Shown here one piece after another: positions 20,308 to 29,719 of a stretch of 64,000 nucleotides of DNA. Position numbers and translations under genes: made by a program. Source of the stretch: Pseudomonas sp. DC1.2 (GTDB lineage Bacteria; Pseudomonadota; Gammaproteobacteria; Pseudomonadales; Pseudomonadaceae); assembly GCF_034351645.1 (NCBI RefSeq), contig NZ_CP133782.1, positions 625,001 through 689,000 on the forward strand, given 5' to 3'. Position 1 is the first letter of the stretch. Each line of letters begins with the position of its first letter. The notes below the pieces were generated by a model. That model worked only from the letters and a program-made list of their open reading frames with translations, ran no database searches and was not told the origin of the DNA.

Positions 20308-21660
20308 ATGTTCGATCCAGTCAACGAGCCTTCATTTCGTCTGGATATAGCGGGTCTGCCTGACCCCTTTGAGGTCTTGGCCTTTACCGGTAGTGAAGCC
20401 ATCAGCGAACCGTTCCTGTTCGATGTGGATTTGCTGATCAATGACCTGACGCTCGACCTCGCAAGTTTGCTGTACCGCCCGGCGTTCTTGCATTTCGGTG
20501 CCGCGGGAAATGGTATTCACGGACACTTGTATGAACTCGTCCAGCGAGCGCATGGCGCCAGCGCCGGGCTTTGCCGAGTGCGACTGGAGCCAGCACTGGC
20601 TTCTTTATCCCAGCGTTTCACTCAGCGCGTGTTCAGCGGACGCTCCGTACCGCAGATACTCAGTCAGGTGCTCAGGGAACACGGTATTGCGGGCAAGGAC
20701 CGACGGTTTGAGCTGACGAACGACTACCCTCCCCGTGATTTCTGCACACAGTACCGGGAGTCGGATTTGCAGTTTCTCCAGCGGTTGTGTGCCGAGGAGC
20801 GGCTTCATTACTACTTCGAACATCGTCTGCGTGGGCACTGCCTGGTCTTCGGCGACGGCGAAAGAGCCTTTTGCCTGGGTGACGCGTTGCTCTTTCAGGC
20901 CGCGAGCAAGGACGGCGACCTGTGCCGGTTCAACGTGCAGAAACGCACGCAAACCGATTGTCTGGAGGCGCAAGCCACGCAAATCGCGCAGGTTGCCGAA
21001 GGCCAGACGGGGCTGGAGACCCTGCGCAGCGGTCGGGTAATGGGGTTATCCGGGCATCCGTGTTCCGAGTGGAACGCTCTCTGGCTGCTCACCCGAGTCG
21101 AGCATCAAGCGGACGCGGGGTTGAGGCCTGCCTATCACAACCGAATTTATGCCGTGCCTTGGGGCGCCTCATTCCTCACCCCGTTTGTGGGTGCGAAGCC
21201 CGACATGCAAAGCCTGCAAAGGGCATGGGTGGTAGAGGTCGATGAGTCGCCACCCGATCCCTCCCGGCCGGTTGCCGTGCAGTTTGACTGGCTCTACCAG
21301 GGTGAAGGCGCTAGGCCGAGCCACTGCTGGCTGTCTTTGGCGCCTTCACTGTGCAACGACGGTGTATCGCCACTGGCGGCAGGCTGCGAAGTGGTGGTGA
21401 ATTTCATTGAGGGTGATCCGGATCAGCCACTGATCACCGGGGTTTTTCACCGCATGTCATCGCTCGACAAACCGCCGACTTGCGCCCCGTTGCCCGTCAG
21501 TTTAGAAAATGAGGGGCTGGGCCTGCTGGGCCTGCTGCGTGCGAGTGAGCCCTTGGTGCTGCTGTGCCTGCTACCCGGCGGAGGCAGTTTCAATCATTGC
21601 GTGCAGGCCGTCTGTGTCTGTCGGGCGGCAACGCAACTCGGTCAGAGTGGTGTCGCATGA
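20308..21660 (+). CDS. Short VgrG-like T6SS spike protein lacking the needle
   Basis: The 450-residue protein begins with the gp27-like VgrG fold (FSGRSVPQILSQVLREHGI and YRESDLQFLQRLCAEERLHYYFE are typical). An OB-fold region follows, ending in the conserved EGDPDQPLITGVFHR. The usual WAG-x-GWG and PR-x-G-x-EV motifs of the OB region are altered or missing. The beta-helical gp5 needle and any DUF2345 extension are absent; the protein ends in about 50 leucine- and cysteine-rich residues. Ordinary VgrGs are more than 600 residues. The ATGA overlap with the DUF4123 gene shows an intact operon, so truncation may be functional rather than decay. It sits directly downstream of speA, away from any T6SS core genes in the window. 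Confidence 0.85.
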   Translation: MFDPVNEPSFRLDIAGLPDPFEVLAFTGSEAISEPFLFDVDLLINDLTLDLASLLYRPAFLHFGAAGNGIHGHLYELVQRAHGASAGLCRVRLEPALASLSQRFTQRVFSGRSVPQILSQVLREHGIAGKDRRFELTNDYPPRDFCTQYRESDLQFLQRLCAEERLHYYFEHRLRGHCLVFGDGERAFCLGDALLFQAASKDGDLCRFNVQKRTQTDCLEAQATQIAQVAEGQTGLETLRSGRVMGLSGHPCSEWNALWLLTRVEHQADAGLRPAYHNRIYAVPWGASFLTPFVGAKPDMQSLQRAWVVEVDESPPDPSRPVAVQFDWLYQGEGARPSHCWLSLAPSLCNDGVSPLAAGCEVVVNFIEGDPDQPLITGVFHRMSSLDKPPTCAPLPVSLENEGLGLLGLLRASEPLVLLCLLPGGGSFNHCVQAVCVCRAATQLGQSGVA

Positions 21661-22460
21661 TTTCCCTCCAGGCACGTGACCCTGTCGCGCAATGGGTGTT
21701 GCTGGATGTGCCGGGAACTGCGCAGGCAGCGGCCCGGTTACGCCGCGAGTTTGCCCATGCCCGAGGCTATTGGCTGTTCGAGGGCACCGAGTGGCACGCC
21801 GTGCGTGAACATGGGCCGTTGCTGGTGGATTTGCGCACCTGCCCGGTACTCGCCGACCTATGCTTCAGCGAGCCAGAGGCATGGCGTGGATTGCTGATGG
21901 TCAGCGAGGCGCCGTCGCTGCCACTGCTGGAGCATTTGCGCCGCATGCTGACCGTGACCTTTGGCCTGCATCACCGAGCCCTGTTGAGCTATTACAACCC
22001 GCACACCGCGAGTTATTTTTTTGATGCCTGCGATGCGCTTGAGCTGAGTCGCTGGCTGGGGCCGATCAGGCAGTTGTGCTGGTTCGGCGGAACCTGGGCC
22101 GATCAGGCCATCGGCAGTCAGGGCTGGCAGCAGTTGCACAATCCCGGGCTGGCGGTCAGTCCGTTGGCGATTGAAGAAAACCTCAGCGCCGGTCAGCGGG
22201 AAAAATTGCAAACCTGTGTGCTTGAGCAACATGCCTGTCACTGGAGTCGATCGACAGGGACCGATTACGCTGCCCTGTGGTCCCATCTTCAGGAAGGCCT
22301 GGCGCAAGGATTCAGTGAGCGAACGGTACTGGATGACTGGTTGTGGCTACGCTTGCAGTATCCCCAAGCTGAACTGATGCAATCGCTGCCCGGACAAACC
22401 CCACTGGAACGCCTCGAAAGACTGCGCATTGGGTGGCAGAACGATCAACCCCGAACATGA
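21657..22460 (+). CDS. DUF4123 T6SS effector chaperone
   Basis: The 267-residue product matches DUF4123 (Tap/TEC) adaptors: an N-terminal YWLFEGTEWHAVREHGPLLVDL segment, a central LRRMLTVTFGLHHRALLSYYNP stretch and a C-terminal helical region with LRLQYPQAEL. These proteins load specific cargo onto a cognate VgrG. The start at 21657 overlaps the vgrG stop by four bases, which fixes both start and pairing. The cargo that such a chaperone usually precedes should be the next gene, but that gene encodes a lipoprotein. Confidence 0.85.
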   Translation: MISLQARDPVAQWVLLDVPGTAQAAARLRREFAHARGYWLFEGTEWHAVREHGPLLVDLRTCPVLADLCFSEPEAWRGLLMVSEAPSLPLLEHLRRMLTVTFGLHHRALLSYYNPHTASYFFDACDALELSRWLGPIRQLCWFGGTWADQAIGSQGWQQLHNPGLAVSPLAIEENLSAGQREKLQTCVLEQHACHWSRSTGTDYAALWSHLQEGLAQGFSERTVLDDWLWLRLQYPQAELMQSLPGQTPLERLERLRIGWQNDQPRT

Positions 22461-22472
22461 GGTCTTACATTG

Positions 22473-23348
22473 ATGGCGAACAGGATTTGGCGGTTGTTCA
22501 GTTTGGTAGCAGGTGGGGTGGTGTTGGCTGCGTTGACCGCGTGTTCACCGCTGAAAATGCTCAATGCGCTGACTCCGCAAGGCTCCTTCGACAAGACGGA
22601 GGGTATTTCCTATGGCAGTGATCCGCGGCAAAAACTCGATGTGTATGTGCCCCGGCATCCGATGGCAAACGCCCCGGTGGTGGTTTTCTTTTATGGCGGC
22701 AGTTGGAACAGCGGTTCACGTAGCGATTACAGCTTTGTCGGCGAGGCCTTGGCGTCCCGCGGAATCGTCGCGGTCCTGGCGGACTATCGACTGTATCCGC
22801 AGGTACGTTACCCCCTGTTTCTTGAGGATGGCGCCCGCGCCGTGGCATGGACCCATGAGCATATTCGGCAGTTCTCCGGTAACCCCCAGCGGCTGTACTT
22901 GATGGGGCACAGCTCGGGCGCCTACAACGTGGCGATGCTGGCACTCGATCCGACGTTGCTGGGCGCGGTGGGCATGTCGCCACATGACCTCAGTGGCTGG
23001 ATCGGCCTGGCGGGGCCGTATGACTTCTTGCCGATCAATAATCGTGACGTGCGCCCGGTGTTTTTCTGGCCCGACTCACCCCCGCAGTCCCAGCCGATCA
23101 ATCACGTCAGTCGCGGCGCTCCGCCGGCCCTGCTGATGGCCTCAAGGGATGATGACCTGGTCAATCCGACGCGCAACACCGGTGGGCTCGCGCAGAAACT
23201 GCGGGAGGCCGGGGTGCCGGTCCAGGATTTGTATTTCTCGCGCACCAGCCACGCGACGTTGGTGGCAACGCTGTCCCGGCCCATGCGTCGTCTGGCGCCC
23301 GTGCTGGACGAGGTGACAGGTTTCGTCAGGGACACGCCGACTCAATAA
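22473..23348 (+). CDS. Lipoprotein alpha/beta-hydrolase
   Basis: The 291-residue protein has a lipoprotein signal with lipobox LTAC at about residues 20-23, followed by an alpha/beta-hydrolase of the carboxylesterase type. The oxyanion segment is FFYGGSWNSG, the nucleophile elbow GHSSG, the acid SRDDDLV and the histidine SHATLV, so the catalytic triad is complete. An ATG at 22473 with GAGGT upstream is preferred over the TTG one codon earlier. It starts 12 bases after the DUF4123 gene, in the position of a T6SS cargo. The Sec/Lol signal makes export by T6SS unlikely, so it may be an independent envelope esterase. Its end overlaps the MATE gene on the other strand by seven bases. Confidence 0.85.
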   Translation: MANRIWRLFSLVAGGVVLAALTACSPLKMLNALTPQGSFDKTEGISYGSDPRQKLDVYVPRHPMANAPVVVFFYGGSWNSGSRSDYSFVGEALASRGIVAVLADYRLYPQVRYPLFLEDGARAVAWTHEHIRQFSGNPQRLYLMGHSSGAYNVAMLALDPTLLGAVGMSPHDLSGWIGLAGPYDFLPINNRDVRPVFFWPDSPPQSQPINHVSRGAPPALLMASRDDDLVNPTRNTGGLAQKLREAGVPVQDLYFSRTSHATLVATLSRPMRRLAPVLDEVTGFVRDTPTQ

Positions 23349-24691
23349 GCTTTGCCCGCAAACCAGCCGTCGTTCTTGCGCAGGTGCCAGGCGATGGCTG
23401 ACAGCGTAAGGCTGCGCAGCAACATGAACAGCAAAAACGTTATCCACAACCCATGGTTGCCCAACCCTTGCAGCGCCCAGGCAAAGGGCAGTAACAGCAG
23501 CACCGTTAACAGCATGCCGTTGCGCATCTCCTTGGCGCGGGTGGCACCGATGAACAGCCCGTCCAGCAGGTAGCTCCATACGGCGATCAAGGGCAGGGCG
23601 GCGAGGTAGGGCAGGTAGACGAATGCGGTGTCGCGCACACTCTGGATGTTGGTCTGCATCTCAATGAACAGGTGTCCGGCGAACAGAAACAGCAGGGCAA
23701 ACCCCACGCTTGCCAGTAACGACCAGCCGCAGGCCACGACCAGTGAACGGCGCAGCGCTTTACGGTCGCGAGCACCGATGGCATGCCCGCACAGCGCTTC
23801 GACGGCATGGGCCAGGCCATCGAGGGCGTGGGCGGTCAGCAGCAAACCATTGAGTAGCAGCGCGTTGGCGGCGACCGTAGCGTCACCCAGCCGCGCGCCT
23901 TGTACGGTGATCAGGAAAAACACCGATTGCAGCGCCAGACTACGAATGAAGATGTCGCGGTTGACCGCGAGCAGCGGCCGCCAGCTCTGCCACAAGGCCA
24001 GGGCGGCCCAGGCAATGTGGCCGGGATAGGCCCGCAGCGCCTTGCGCGTCAGGACCAGACCGACCAGTGCGCCGGTCCACTCGGCGATCACCGAAGCCCG
24101 AGCAGCGCCGACCACCCCCCAATCCAGTCCGAGGACAAACCACAGGTTCAACGCAATGTTCACCAAGTTAGTGCTCAGCAGAATCGCCAGCGGTGCCCGT
24201 GCGTTCTGAGTCCCGAGGAACCAGCCCACCAAGGCATAACTGGCCAGAGCTGCCGGCAAGCCGAACAACCGGGTGTGGAAGAACTCGCGGGTCAACTGGT
24301 CGAGTTCCGCCGAGGGTTGCATGAAGTGCAGCGCGACGCCGCTCAGCGGCACGCCCAGCGCCCCGAGTAGAATGGCCAGCCCCATGGACAGCAACAGCCC
24401 CTGCAAGAGAATCTGCCGCAGCGCAGCCCCATCTTCGCGCCCGGCTGCCTGCGCGGCGAACCCGGTGGAGCCCATGCGCAGAAAGCCCATGGCCCACGCG
24501 AGAAATGTATACAGACTCGCCCCAACGGCCACGGCACCCAACTGATGGGCATGGGGCAAGTGCCCGATAACGGTGCTGTCGACCAGCGCCACCAGTGGTA
24601 CGGAAATACTCGACAGAATCATCGGCGCAGCGAGCGCCCAGACCCGGCGATGGGTAGGGCGGTCGCGCCAGTCGGCGATCAGGTTGGTCAT
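23342..24691 (-). CDS. MATE-family efflux transporter, DinF-like
   Basis: The 449-residue membrane protein has about twelve hydrophobic helices in two halves. The N-terminal WALAAPMILSSISVPLVALVDSTVIGH segment is typical of the DinF branch of MATE exporters, with QAAGR and later the symmetric region in the second half. It would exchange sodium or protons for a toxic or metabolic compound; substrate not readable. The start at 24691 has an AAGGAG site, better than the open start twelve codons upstream. It converges with the hydrolase gene. Confidence 0.9.
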   Translation of the reverse strand: MTNLIADWRDRPTHRRVWALAAPMILSSISVPLVALVDSTVIGHLPHAHQLGAVAVGASLYTFLAWAMGFLRMGSTGFAAQAAGREDGAALRQILLQGLLLSMGLAILLGALGVPLSGVALHFMQPSAELDQLTREFFHTRLFGLPAALASYALVGWFLGTQNARAPLAILLSTNLVNIALNLWFVLGLDWGVVGAARASVIAEWTGALVGLVLTRKALRAYPGHIAWAALALWQSWRPLLAVNRDIFIRSLALQSVFFLITVQGARLGDATVAANALLLNGLLLTAHALDGLAHAVEALCGHAIGARDRKALRRSLVVACGWSLLASVGFALLFLFAGHLFIEMQTNIQSVRDTAFVYLPYLAALPLIAVWSYLLDGLFIGATRAKEMRNGMLLTVLLLLPFAWALQGLGNHGLWITFLLFMLLRSLTLSAIAWHLRKNDGWFAGKAY

Positions 24692-24766
24692 GCGGGCTCC
24701 TTGGAGGAGCGAGGATTGTAGCGACACATCGGGCAGGCGCCGCGACCTATTATGAAATGGACGGTG

Positions 24767-25060
24767 CTAGTGAATGATCCAGCTCAGCAACCACAGGCCC
24801 AGCAGCAACCAGATGACCCCGGCGATGATCGATGCATTCATGAACGCTCGAATCGCCGACCACAGCAGCATCAGCCCGAGAATCAACGCGACGATGCTGA
24901 TGATCGACGTGTCCATGCCCAATGCGCGGGACAGCCCTTCGACAAAGTTGCCGCCGGCATGGCTAAGGATAGTGAATAGGCCACTGAGGCCGTCGACGAT
25001 AAAGCGAATGACCGAACCGATTGCCTGGCCGAGCCATTCGAAGAAACTTTCTACCTGCAT
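24767..25060 (-). CDS. Small conserved inner-membrane protein
   Basis: This 97-residue protein has amphipathic N-terminal helices and two strongly hydrophobic helices in its C-terminal half (TSIISIVALILGLMLLWSAI and ASIIAGVIWLLLGLWLLSW). I know similar short proteins in pseudomonads but no function. The ATG at 25060 (MQVESFFEW) is chosen because the 27 upstream open codons are unlike the family start. It precedes the MATE gene by 75 bases on the same strand. Confidence 0.75.
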   Translation of the reverse strand: MQVESFFEWLGQAIGSVIRFIVDGLSGLFTILSHAGGNFVEGLSRALGMDTSIISIVALILGLMLLWSAIRAFMNASIIAGVIWLLLGLWLLSWIIH

Positions 25061-25309
25061 GTGGGTGTCCTGATGAAAGAGGTGGCAGGGTTGCCGGACC
25101 TGAGCCTTTGGCCATTGATCGCGGTGCCGAGTTCCCTGCAAGCATAGAGGGTTTGGATCGTTCCTACGCTAGCGCGTGTCAAAGCCCTACCGAACACGCT
25201 TGGGACGCGCAGCCCCTTCGCTGGATTCCTGCGCATAGCGGGGCAACGATCAGCGCCACTTGCCTTCATCCGCCATCCCCACGAAGCTATACGCCTTCAG
25301 GAGAGCCCG

Positions 25310-25612
25310 ATGAACCTTGTTGAACTGACCGAACGCCTGCACACCCTCCGTGACCGCAATGACTGGCGGCCCTTTCACAGCCCGAAAAATCTGGCCATGG
25401 CGGCAAGCGTGGAAATGTCCGAGCTGGTGGAGATCTTCCAATGGCTGACCGAAGACCAATCGCGTCGGTTACCGGCAGACAAACTCGCCCACGCCGGGCA
25501 GGAAATCGGCGATATCGTGCTCTATCTATTACTGATGTGCAGCGAGTTGGGGTTGGACATGAATGAAGTGGTGCGCAGCAAACTCGCGGACAGCGAACGG
25601 CGGTTCAGCTGA
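25310..25612 (+). CDS. MazG-like nucleotide pyrophosphohydrolase
   Basis: The 100-residue all-alpha protein has the MazG-type metal-binding motifs: SVEMSELVEIFQW (E-x2-E-x-E region) and HAGQEIGDIVLYLL (E-x2-D). This is the short dCTPase/RS21-C6-like branch, which removes pyrophosphate from non-canonical or excess (d)NTPs. Its stop codon overlaps the cmoM start (TGATG), so the two are co-translated. Confidence 0.88.
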   Translation: MNLVELTERLHTLRDRNDWRPFHSPKNLAMAASVEMSELVEIFQWLTEDQSRRLPADKLAHAGQEIGDIVLYLLLMCSELGLDMNEVVRSKLADSERRFS

Positions 25613-26361
25613 TGGGGGATCGTCATTTCGATCAGTTGGCGACCCGCTTCGCCGAAAAAATCTATGGCGGTGCCAAAGGCGCAATCCGTCTGGCGGTGCT
25701 TCAGGCCGACCTGGCCGAAACCCTGCCTGATCGACCGCTGCGAGTGCTGGACATCGGCGCCGGTCTTGGCCACATGTCGTTATGGCTGGCCCAACGCGGT
25801 CATGACGTCACCTTGGCCGAACCCGCGGCGCCGATGCTCGAAGGCGCCCGCCAACGTTTCGCTGACGCCGGCCAGACCGCAACGTTCATTCAGGCGCCCT
25901 GGCAGGAACTGCTCGGCCAACTCACCGAACCTTACGACCTGGTGCTGTGCCACGCCGTGCTGGAATGGCTGGCCGAACCTCATGCGATCCTGCCGGTATT
26001 GCATCAACTGACGACGAAAGACGGCTGGTTGTCCCTGGCGTTCTACAACCGCGATGCGCTGATTTACCGCAACTTGCTCAAGGGCCATTTTCGTAAGATG
26101 CGCAAGAATGACATGGCCGGAGAGAAACAGAGCCTGACGCCGCAGCAGCCGCTTGATCCACGGGAACTGGCGGCGCAGCTTGAGGGCTTGTGGCAGGTTG
26201 AAACCCAGAGTGGGGTGCGGGTTTTTCACGACTACATGCCGGTAGAATTCCAGGCCCGCGCCGAACTGGTGGACTTGCTGGAAATGGAACTGGCGCACCG
26301 CCGTCACCCAGGTTTTGCCGGGCTTGGGCGTTACTTGCACTGGATTTGCCGGCCGGTTTGA
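25612..26361 (+). CDS. cmoM: tRNA 5-carboxymethoxyuridine methyltransferase CmoM
   Basis: The 249-residue SAM-dependent enzyme begins MGDRHFDQLATRFAEKIYG and contains VLDIGAGLGHMSLWLA (SAM loop), LCHAVLEWLAEP, LSLAFYNRDAL and SGVRVFHDYMP, the set that marks CmoM (SmtA). It methylates cmo5U34 of wobble-position tRNAs to mcmo5U. Start is fixed by the overlap with the upstream MazG-like gene. Confidence 0.93.
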   Translation: MGDRHFDQLATRFAEKIYGGAKGAIRLAVLQADLAETLPDRPLRVLDIGAGLGHMSLWLAQRGHDVTLAEPAAPMLEGARQRFADAGQTATFIQAPWQELLGQLTEPYDLVLCHAVLEWLAEPHAILPVLHQLTTKDGWLSLAFYNRDALIYRNLLKGHFRKMRKNDMAGEKQSLTPQQPLDPRELAAQLEGLWQVETQSGVRVFHDYMPVEFQARAELVDLLEMELAHRRHPGFAGLGRYLHWICRPV

Positions 26362-26373
26362 TCGGAGAGCGAA

Positions 26374-26982
26374 ATGAAAGCGCGTTCAGGTTTACTGCTG
26401 ATCTGTCTGGGGTTGGCGGCCTGCGAGGGCAGCAACCCGTACATTGCCACGTCCAACCCTTTGCCGCCGGCACCACCGCAGGCGGCCAACACGTTTGATC
26501 GCAGTGCCTACCCGGCGGCGCCGCGCGACTACGCACGTTATCGCAGTTGGGCCTGGCTCAATGGGCGCCTGCCGCCAGGCAGTGCTTGGGCGGACTCGGC
26601 CCAGATTGCCGAAGCCGTTGGCAACGCCCTCGATCAGCGTGGCTTGCGTCCGTTGCATGACAATCGCCCGGCTGACGTGTTCGTCAGCGCCGACCTGCAC
26701 CTGGAAACCCGTCTGCGTCAGGTTCAGGACGATTACGGTTACGGCGGCTCTGGCGGTTACAACCGCTACGGGAATGGCTACGGCATGTACAACACAGTGC
26801 CGATTGTTCGCACCTACCAGGAACAGGTCGTAGTGGTGCGGGTCGATCTGTTCGACGCGGGCTCCGGGCAACCGGTGTGGAGTGCCAGCGCCGAAACGGC
26901 CAACCAGGGCAAGCAGAGTGAGCGTGCCGATGCCATCCGCGAAGCTGTCGAAAAAGCCCTGTCGGCGTATCCTCCCAGTTAG
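26374..26982 (+). CDS. DUF4136 lipoprotein, copy 1
   Basis: The 202-residue protein has a lipobox (LAAC near residue 17), a Pro-rich spacer and then a DUF4136 domain: [30 protein letters not shown], a Gly/Tyr-rich insert ([12 protein letters not shown]) and [21 protein letters not shown]. It is predicted to be an outer-membrane lipoprotein of unknown function. It starts 12 bases after cmoM and is followed by a paralogue with the same domain. Confidence 0.88.
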   Translation: MKARSGLLLICLGLAACEGSNPYIATSNPLPPAPPQAANTFDRSAYPAAPRDYARYRSWAWLNGRLPPGSAWADSAQIAEAVGNALDQRGLRPLHDNRPADVFVSADLHLETRLRQVQDDYGYGGSGGYNRYGNGYGMYNTVPIVRTYQEQVVVVRVDLFDAGSGQPVWSASAETANQGKQSERADAIREAVEKALSAYPPS

Positions 26983-27036
26983 TTTGTGCCGTTCAGAGGC
27001 ACTGCACAGGTTCATGTTTTCAACCGGAGAAAACCC

Positions 27037-27594
27037 ATGTTCCGCCGTCTCGCTCTATTGGCTATGGCCGCGCTGCTCAGTGCTTGCGCGGGCAATCAGG
27101 TCAACCATGATTTTGATGCCAGCCGCGACTTCGCGGCTTATCGCAGTTGGAGCTGGAAAGAACCTGCGCTGCAATACCGCCCTGATGATCCACGGATCCG
27201 CAGCGACCTGACCGAACAGCGCATTCGCCAATCGGTTGCCGATCAGCTGGATCAGCGAGGTTTGCGTCCGGCACCGGCTGGCGCCAAGGGTGATGTGAAC
27301 GTACAAACCTACCTGATCGTCGAAGACCGCCAGCAACAAGTGACCACCAACTATGGCGGTGGTTGGGGCGGCCCGTGGAATGGTTACTGGGGCGCACCGA
27401 TGTACAACGAAACCCGCAACATCACCTACAAAGTGGCCACCCTGCAGATTGATGTGCTTGATGGCAAGGACGGCAAACTGGTGTGGCGTGGCAGCGACGA
27501 GCAACTGTTCAGCAGCTCGCCGAACCCGACGGATCGCAGCACAGCGATACGTGAAACGGTGAGCCGAATTCTGTCTAACTACCCACCAAAATAA
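27037..27594 (+). CDS. DUF4136 lipoprotein, copy 2
   Basis: This 185-residue paralogue shares [31 protein letters not shown], a Gly/Trp-rich insert and LQIDVLDGKDGKLVWRGSDE with the preceding gene. Lipobox is LSAC near residue 18. The ATG at 27037 (MFRRLALLAM) is preferred over the frame's earlier opening because it provides the signal peptide and follows a GGAGA. A weak hairpin (GCCC, GGGC arms) lies just after the stop near 27603. Confidence 0.88.
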   Translation: MFRRLALLAMAALLSACAGNQVNHDFDASRDFAAYRSWSWKEPALQYRPDDPRIRSDLTEQRIRQSVADQLDQRGLRPAPAGAKGDVNVQTYLIVEDRQQQVTTNYGGGWGGPWNGYWGAPMYNETRNITYKVATLQIDVLDGKDGKLVWRGSDEQLFSSSPNPTDRSTAIRETVSRILSNYPPK

Positions 27595-27721
27595 ATACGG
27601 CGCCCCGAAAGGGCTTTCGATAACGGCTCAGGTGGGTCGCCAGCAACCTGCGCAAGCCGCGTCTACACTGTTTTCATCAATGGAGGCAACGCTCGGCGAT
27701 GAGCCGGCAAAGGAGTGCGGC

Positions 27722-29719
27722 ATGTCGCCCGGTTCGCAAATTTGCGGCGCTACCCGGCAACGCGGGGCTATCGGTTTGATGGCGGCAATGACGCTGAGCC
27801 TGGCGCTGGTGTTGATGCTGCTGGTGATCGACACGGGCCGGCTGTATATGGAGCAGCGCAAATTGCAGCGCGTGGTCGACACGGCCGCGCTGGAGGCTGT
27901 CAGTCGCGGTGGTACGTGCCTTCCTGGCCTCACCGCCGCCAGTTACGCCAGTCAAAGTGCAACGCGCAACGGCTTCACCGTTGACGCCAATGACACCCTC
28001 TCCACCACCTGCGGCACGCTGCTGACTGCACCCACCGGCCTGCGCACGTTTAACGTTGATGCCACTCAGTCGGTGGCAATTAAAGTGGTTGCCAGCCGCA
28101 GCCTCACCACCAGTTTCGCCGGGGCAGTGCAGGCTCTGTTCAGCGGCACGTCGGTCAGTTTGAACACGCAGCTCAATGCCAGTGCGGTGGCGGCCAAACC
28201 GCAGTCGAGCATCGCCCAGTTGAGTATTCGCAGCACGCTGGTCAGCGTCAGCACGGCACAGTCAAACATCCTTAATCCGCTGTTTTCAGGGTTGCTAGGG
28301 GGTAACGTCAGCCTCACGACAGCAGGCTGGACCGGGTTGCTCAACACCAACATCGACCTGCTCGACTATTTGAACCAGTTGGCGATCAACCTCAACGTCA
28401 CCGCCGGTAATTACAGCCAGTTGCTCAATACCCAGGCCTCGGTCACTCAGTTGATTCAGGCCGCGGCCACGGTGGTCCAGCTCAACGGAGCAACCGCGGA
28501 TGTGCTCAGTGCTCTGGGTAATCTGCAAGTGGCGGCGATCAATGCCAGCCCGGTCAAACTGGGCGATATTTTGCAACTGCAAACCGGCACTGCCGCGGCG
28601 GGGCTGGACGCCAATATTCAATTACTGCAACTGATGCAAGCGGTGGTGCAACTGGCCAACGCCAACAGTGCCGTGGCCGCCACTTTGCCGGTCAGCGTGC
28701 TGGGGCTGGTCAATGTGACCGTGCGGGTCAAGGTGATCGAGCCACCGCAGCTCTCCGCCATCGGTGACCCGGCCCTGGCCAAGGCCAGCCCACTGGGGCC
28801 CAATCGTATTTACGTGCGCACAGCTCAGGTGCGCACGATGTTGTCGGTGAACCTGCCGGTCTTAACCGGCGTGCCTGGCCTGGCCAATGCGGTGCTGGGA
28901 CTGGTAGGGCCATTGACCCCGACCCTCAACGGCCTGCTGGGCCTGAACCTGGCGGCGACGCTCAACTCGGCAGCGTGCCTGCTCGGCGCGGGCTGCCAAC
29001 AACTTGACCCAATATTGCTGCCGTCGCCCGAAATCGACATCAGCCTCGATGCTGGCGGCGCCATCAGCTATGTGACCGATTACAGCTGTCCGGTCGGCGG
29101 CATCACCGGTAGCAAAAGCCTGACCGCTCGTACCGTCAGCTCGATAGCGGACCTCAAACTCGGCACGATCAACCCGGTGAACGCCTTCTCATCATTAGCC
29201 GAACCCACCGTCACGCCGCTGCCGCTGATCGATATCGGTATCTGGACTTGCCACCAAGTACTAGGCGTCGGCAGTTGCGGGCCGGCGCGAACCGCCTTCG
29301 CCGCCGGCGGCATCGCAATCATGGCTAATACCAGCGTCGGGAATAACACGCAGGATCTGGTGTTTTCCAGTACCACGCCCTTCGCGACGCCGCCGAATCT
29401 AAAACTGCCACCGAGTATTATGTCCGTGGCCCCGACCAACAATATTGTGGCCAGCCTCGCCAATACGCTGTCGGGTATCAATCTGGTTGTCTATCAACCG
29501 GTGGGGGGTAACCCGCTGGGAGCGGCCGTTGCTGGCGGCGGCAGTCTTATTAACGGCGTCAGCGCTATTCTCCAGCCGTTGATCACCAACCTTGTGAGCC
29601 CACTGCTTGATCCGTTGCTGAACAACCTGCTCAATAATCTGGGCATCAACCTGATGGACGTGGACGTTGGCGCCAACATGACTTGCGGCCAGACCGGCGT
29701 AGCTTATTTGGTGATTTAA
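27722..29719 (+). CDS. tadG: TadG-like pilus-assembly protein
   Basis: The 665-residue protein starts with the Tad N-terminal signature QRGAIGLMAAMTLSLALVLMLLVIDTGRL, a membrane helix processed or retained at the inner membrane, followed by MEQRKLQRVVDTAALEA. The rest is a long Ala/Leu/Val/Asn-rich extracytoplasmic region of the DUF2134 type, ending in a Cys-containing tail. TadG is a minor-pseudopilin-like component of the Flp machine. Start 27722 has AAGGAG eleven bases upstream; the earlier open frame has none. It lies at one end of the Tad locus, converging with and overlapping the PprA-like kinase by four bases, unlike P. aeruginosa where it is next to the tadD side. Confidence 0.85.
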   Translation: MSPGSQICGATRQRGAIGLMAAMTLSLALVLMLLVIDTGRLYMEQRKLQRVVDTAALEAVSRGGTCLPGLTAASYASQSATRNGFTVDANDTLSTTCGTLLTAPTGLRTFNVDATQSVAIKVVASRSLTTSFAGAVQALFSGTSVSLNTQLNASAVAAKPQSSIAQLSIRSTLVSVSTAQSNILNPLFSGLLGGNVSLTTAGWTGLLNTNIDLLDYLNQLAINLNVTAGNYSQLLNTQASVTQLIQAAATVVQLNGATADVLSALGNLQVAAINASPVKLGDILQLQTGTAAAGLDANIQLLQLMQAVVQLANANSAVAATLPVSVLGLVNVTVRVKVIEPPQLSAIGDPALAKASPLGPNRIYVRTAQVRTMLSVNLPVLTGVPGLANAVLGLVGPLTPTLNGLLGLNLAATLNSAACLLGAGCQQLDPILLPSPEIDISLDAGGAISYVTDYSCPVGGITGSKSLTARTVSSIADLKLGTINPVNAFSSLAEPTVTPLPLIDIGIWTCHQVLGVGSCGPARTAFAAGGIAIMANTSVGNNTQDLVFSSTTPFATPPNLKLPPSIMSVAPTNNIVASLANTLSGINLVVYQPVGGNPLGAAVAGGGSLINGVSAILQPLITNLVSPLLDPLLNNLLNNLGINLMDVDVGANMTCGQTGVAYLVI

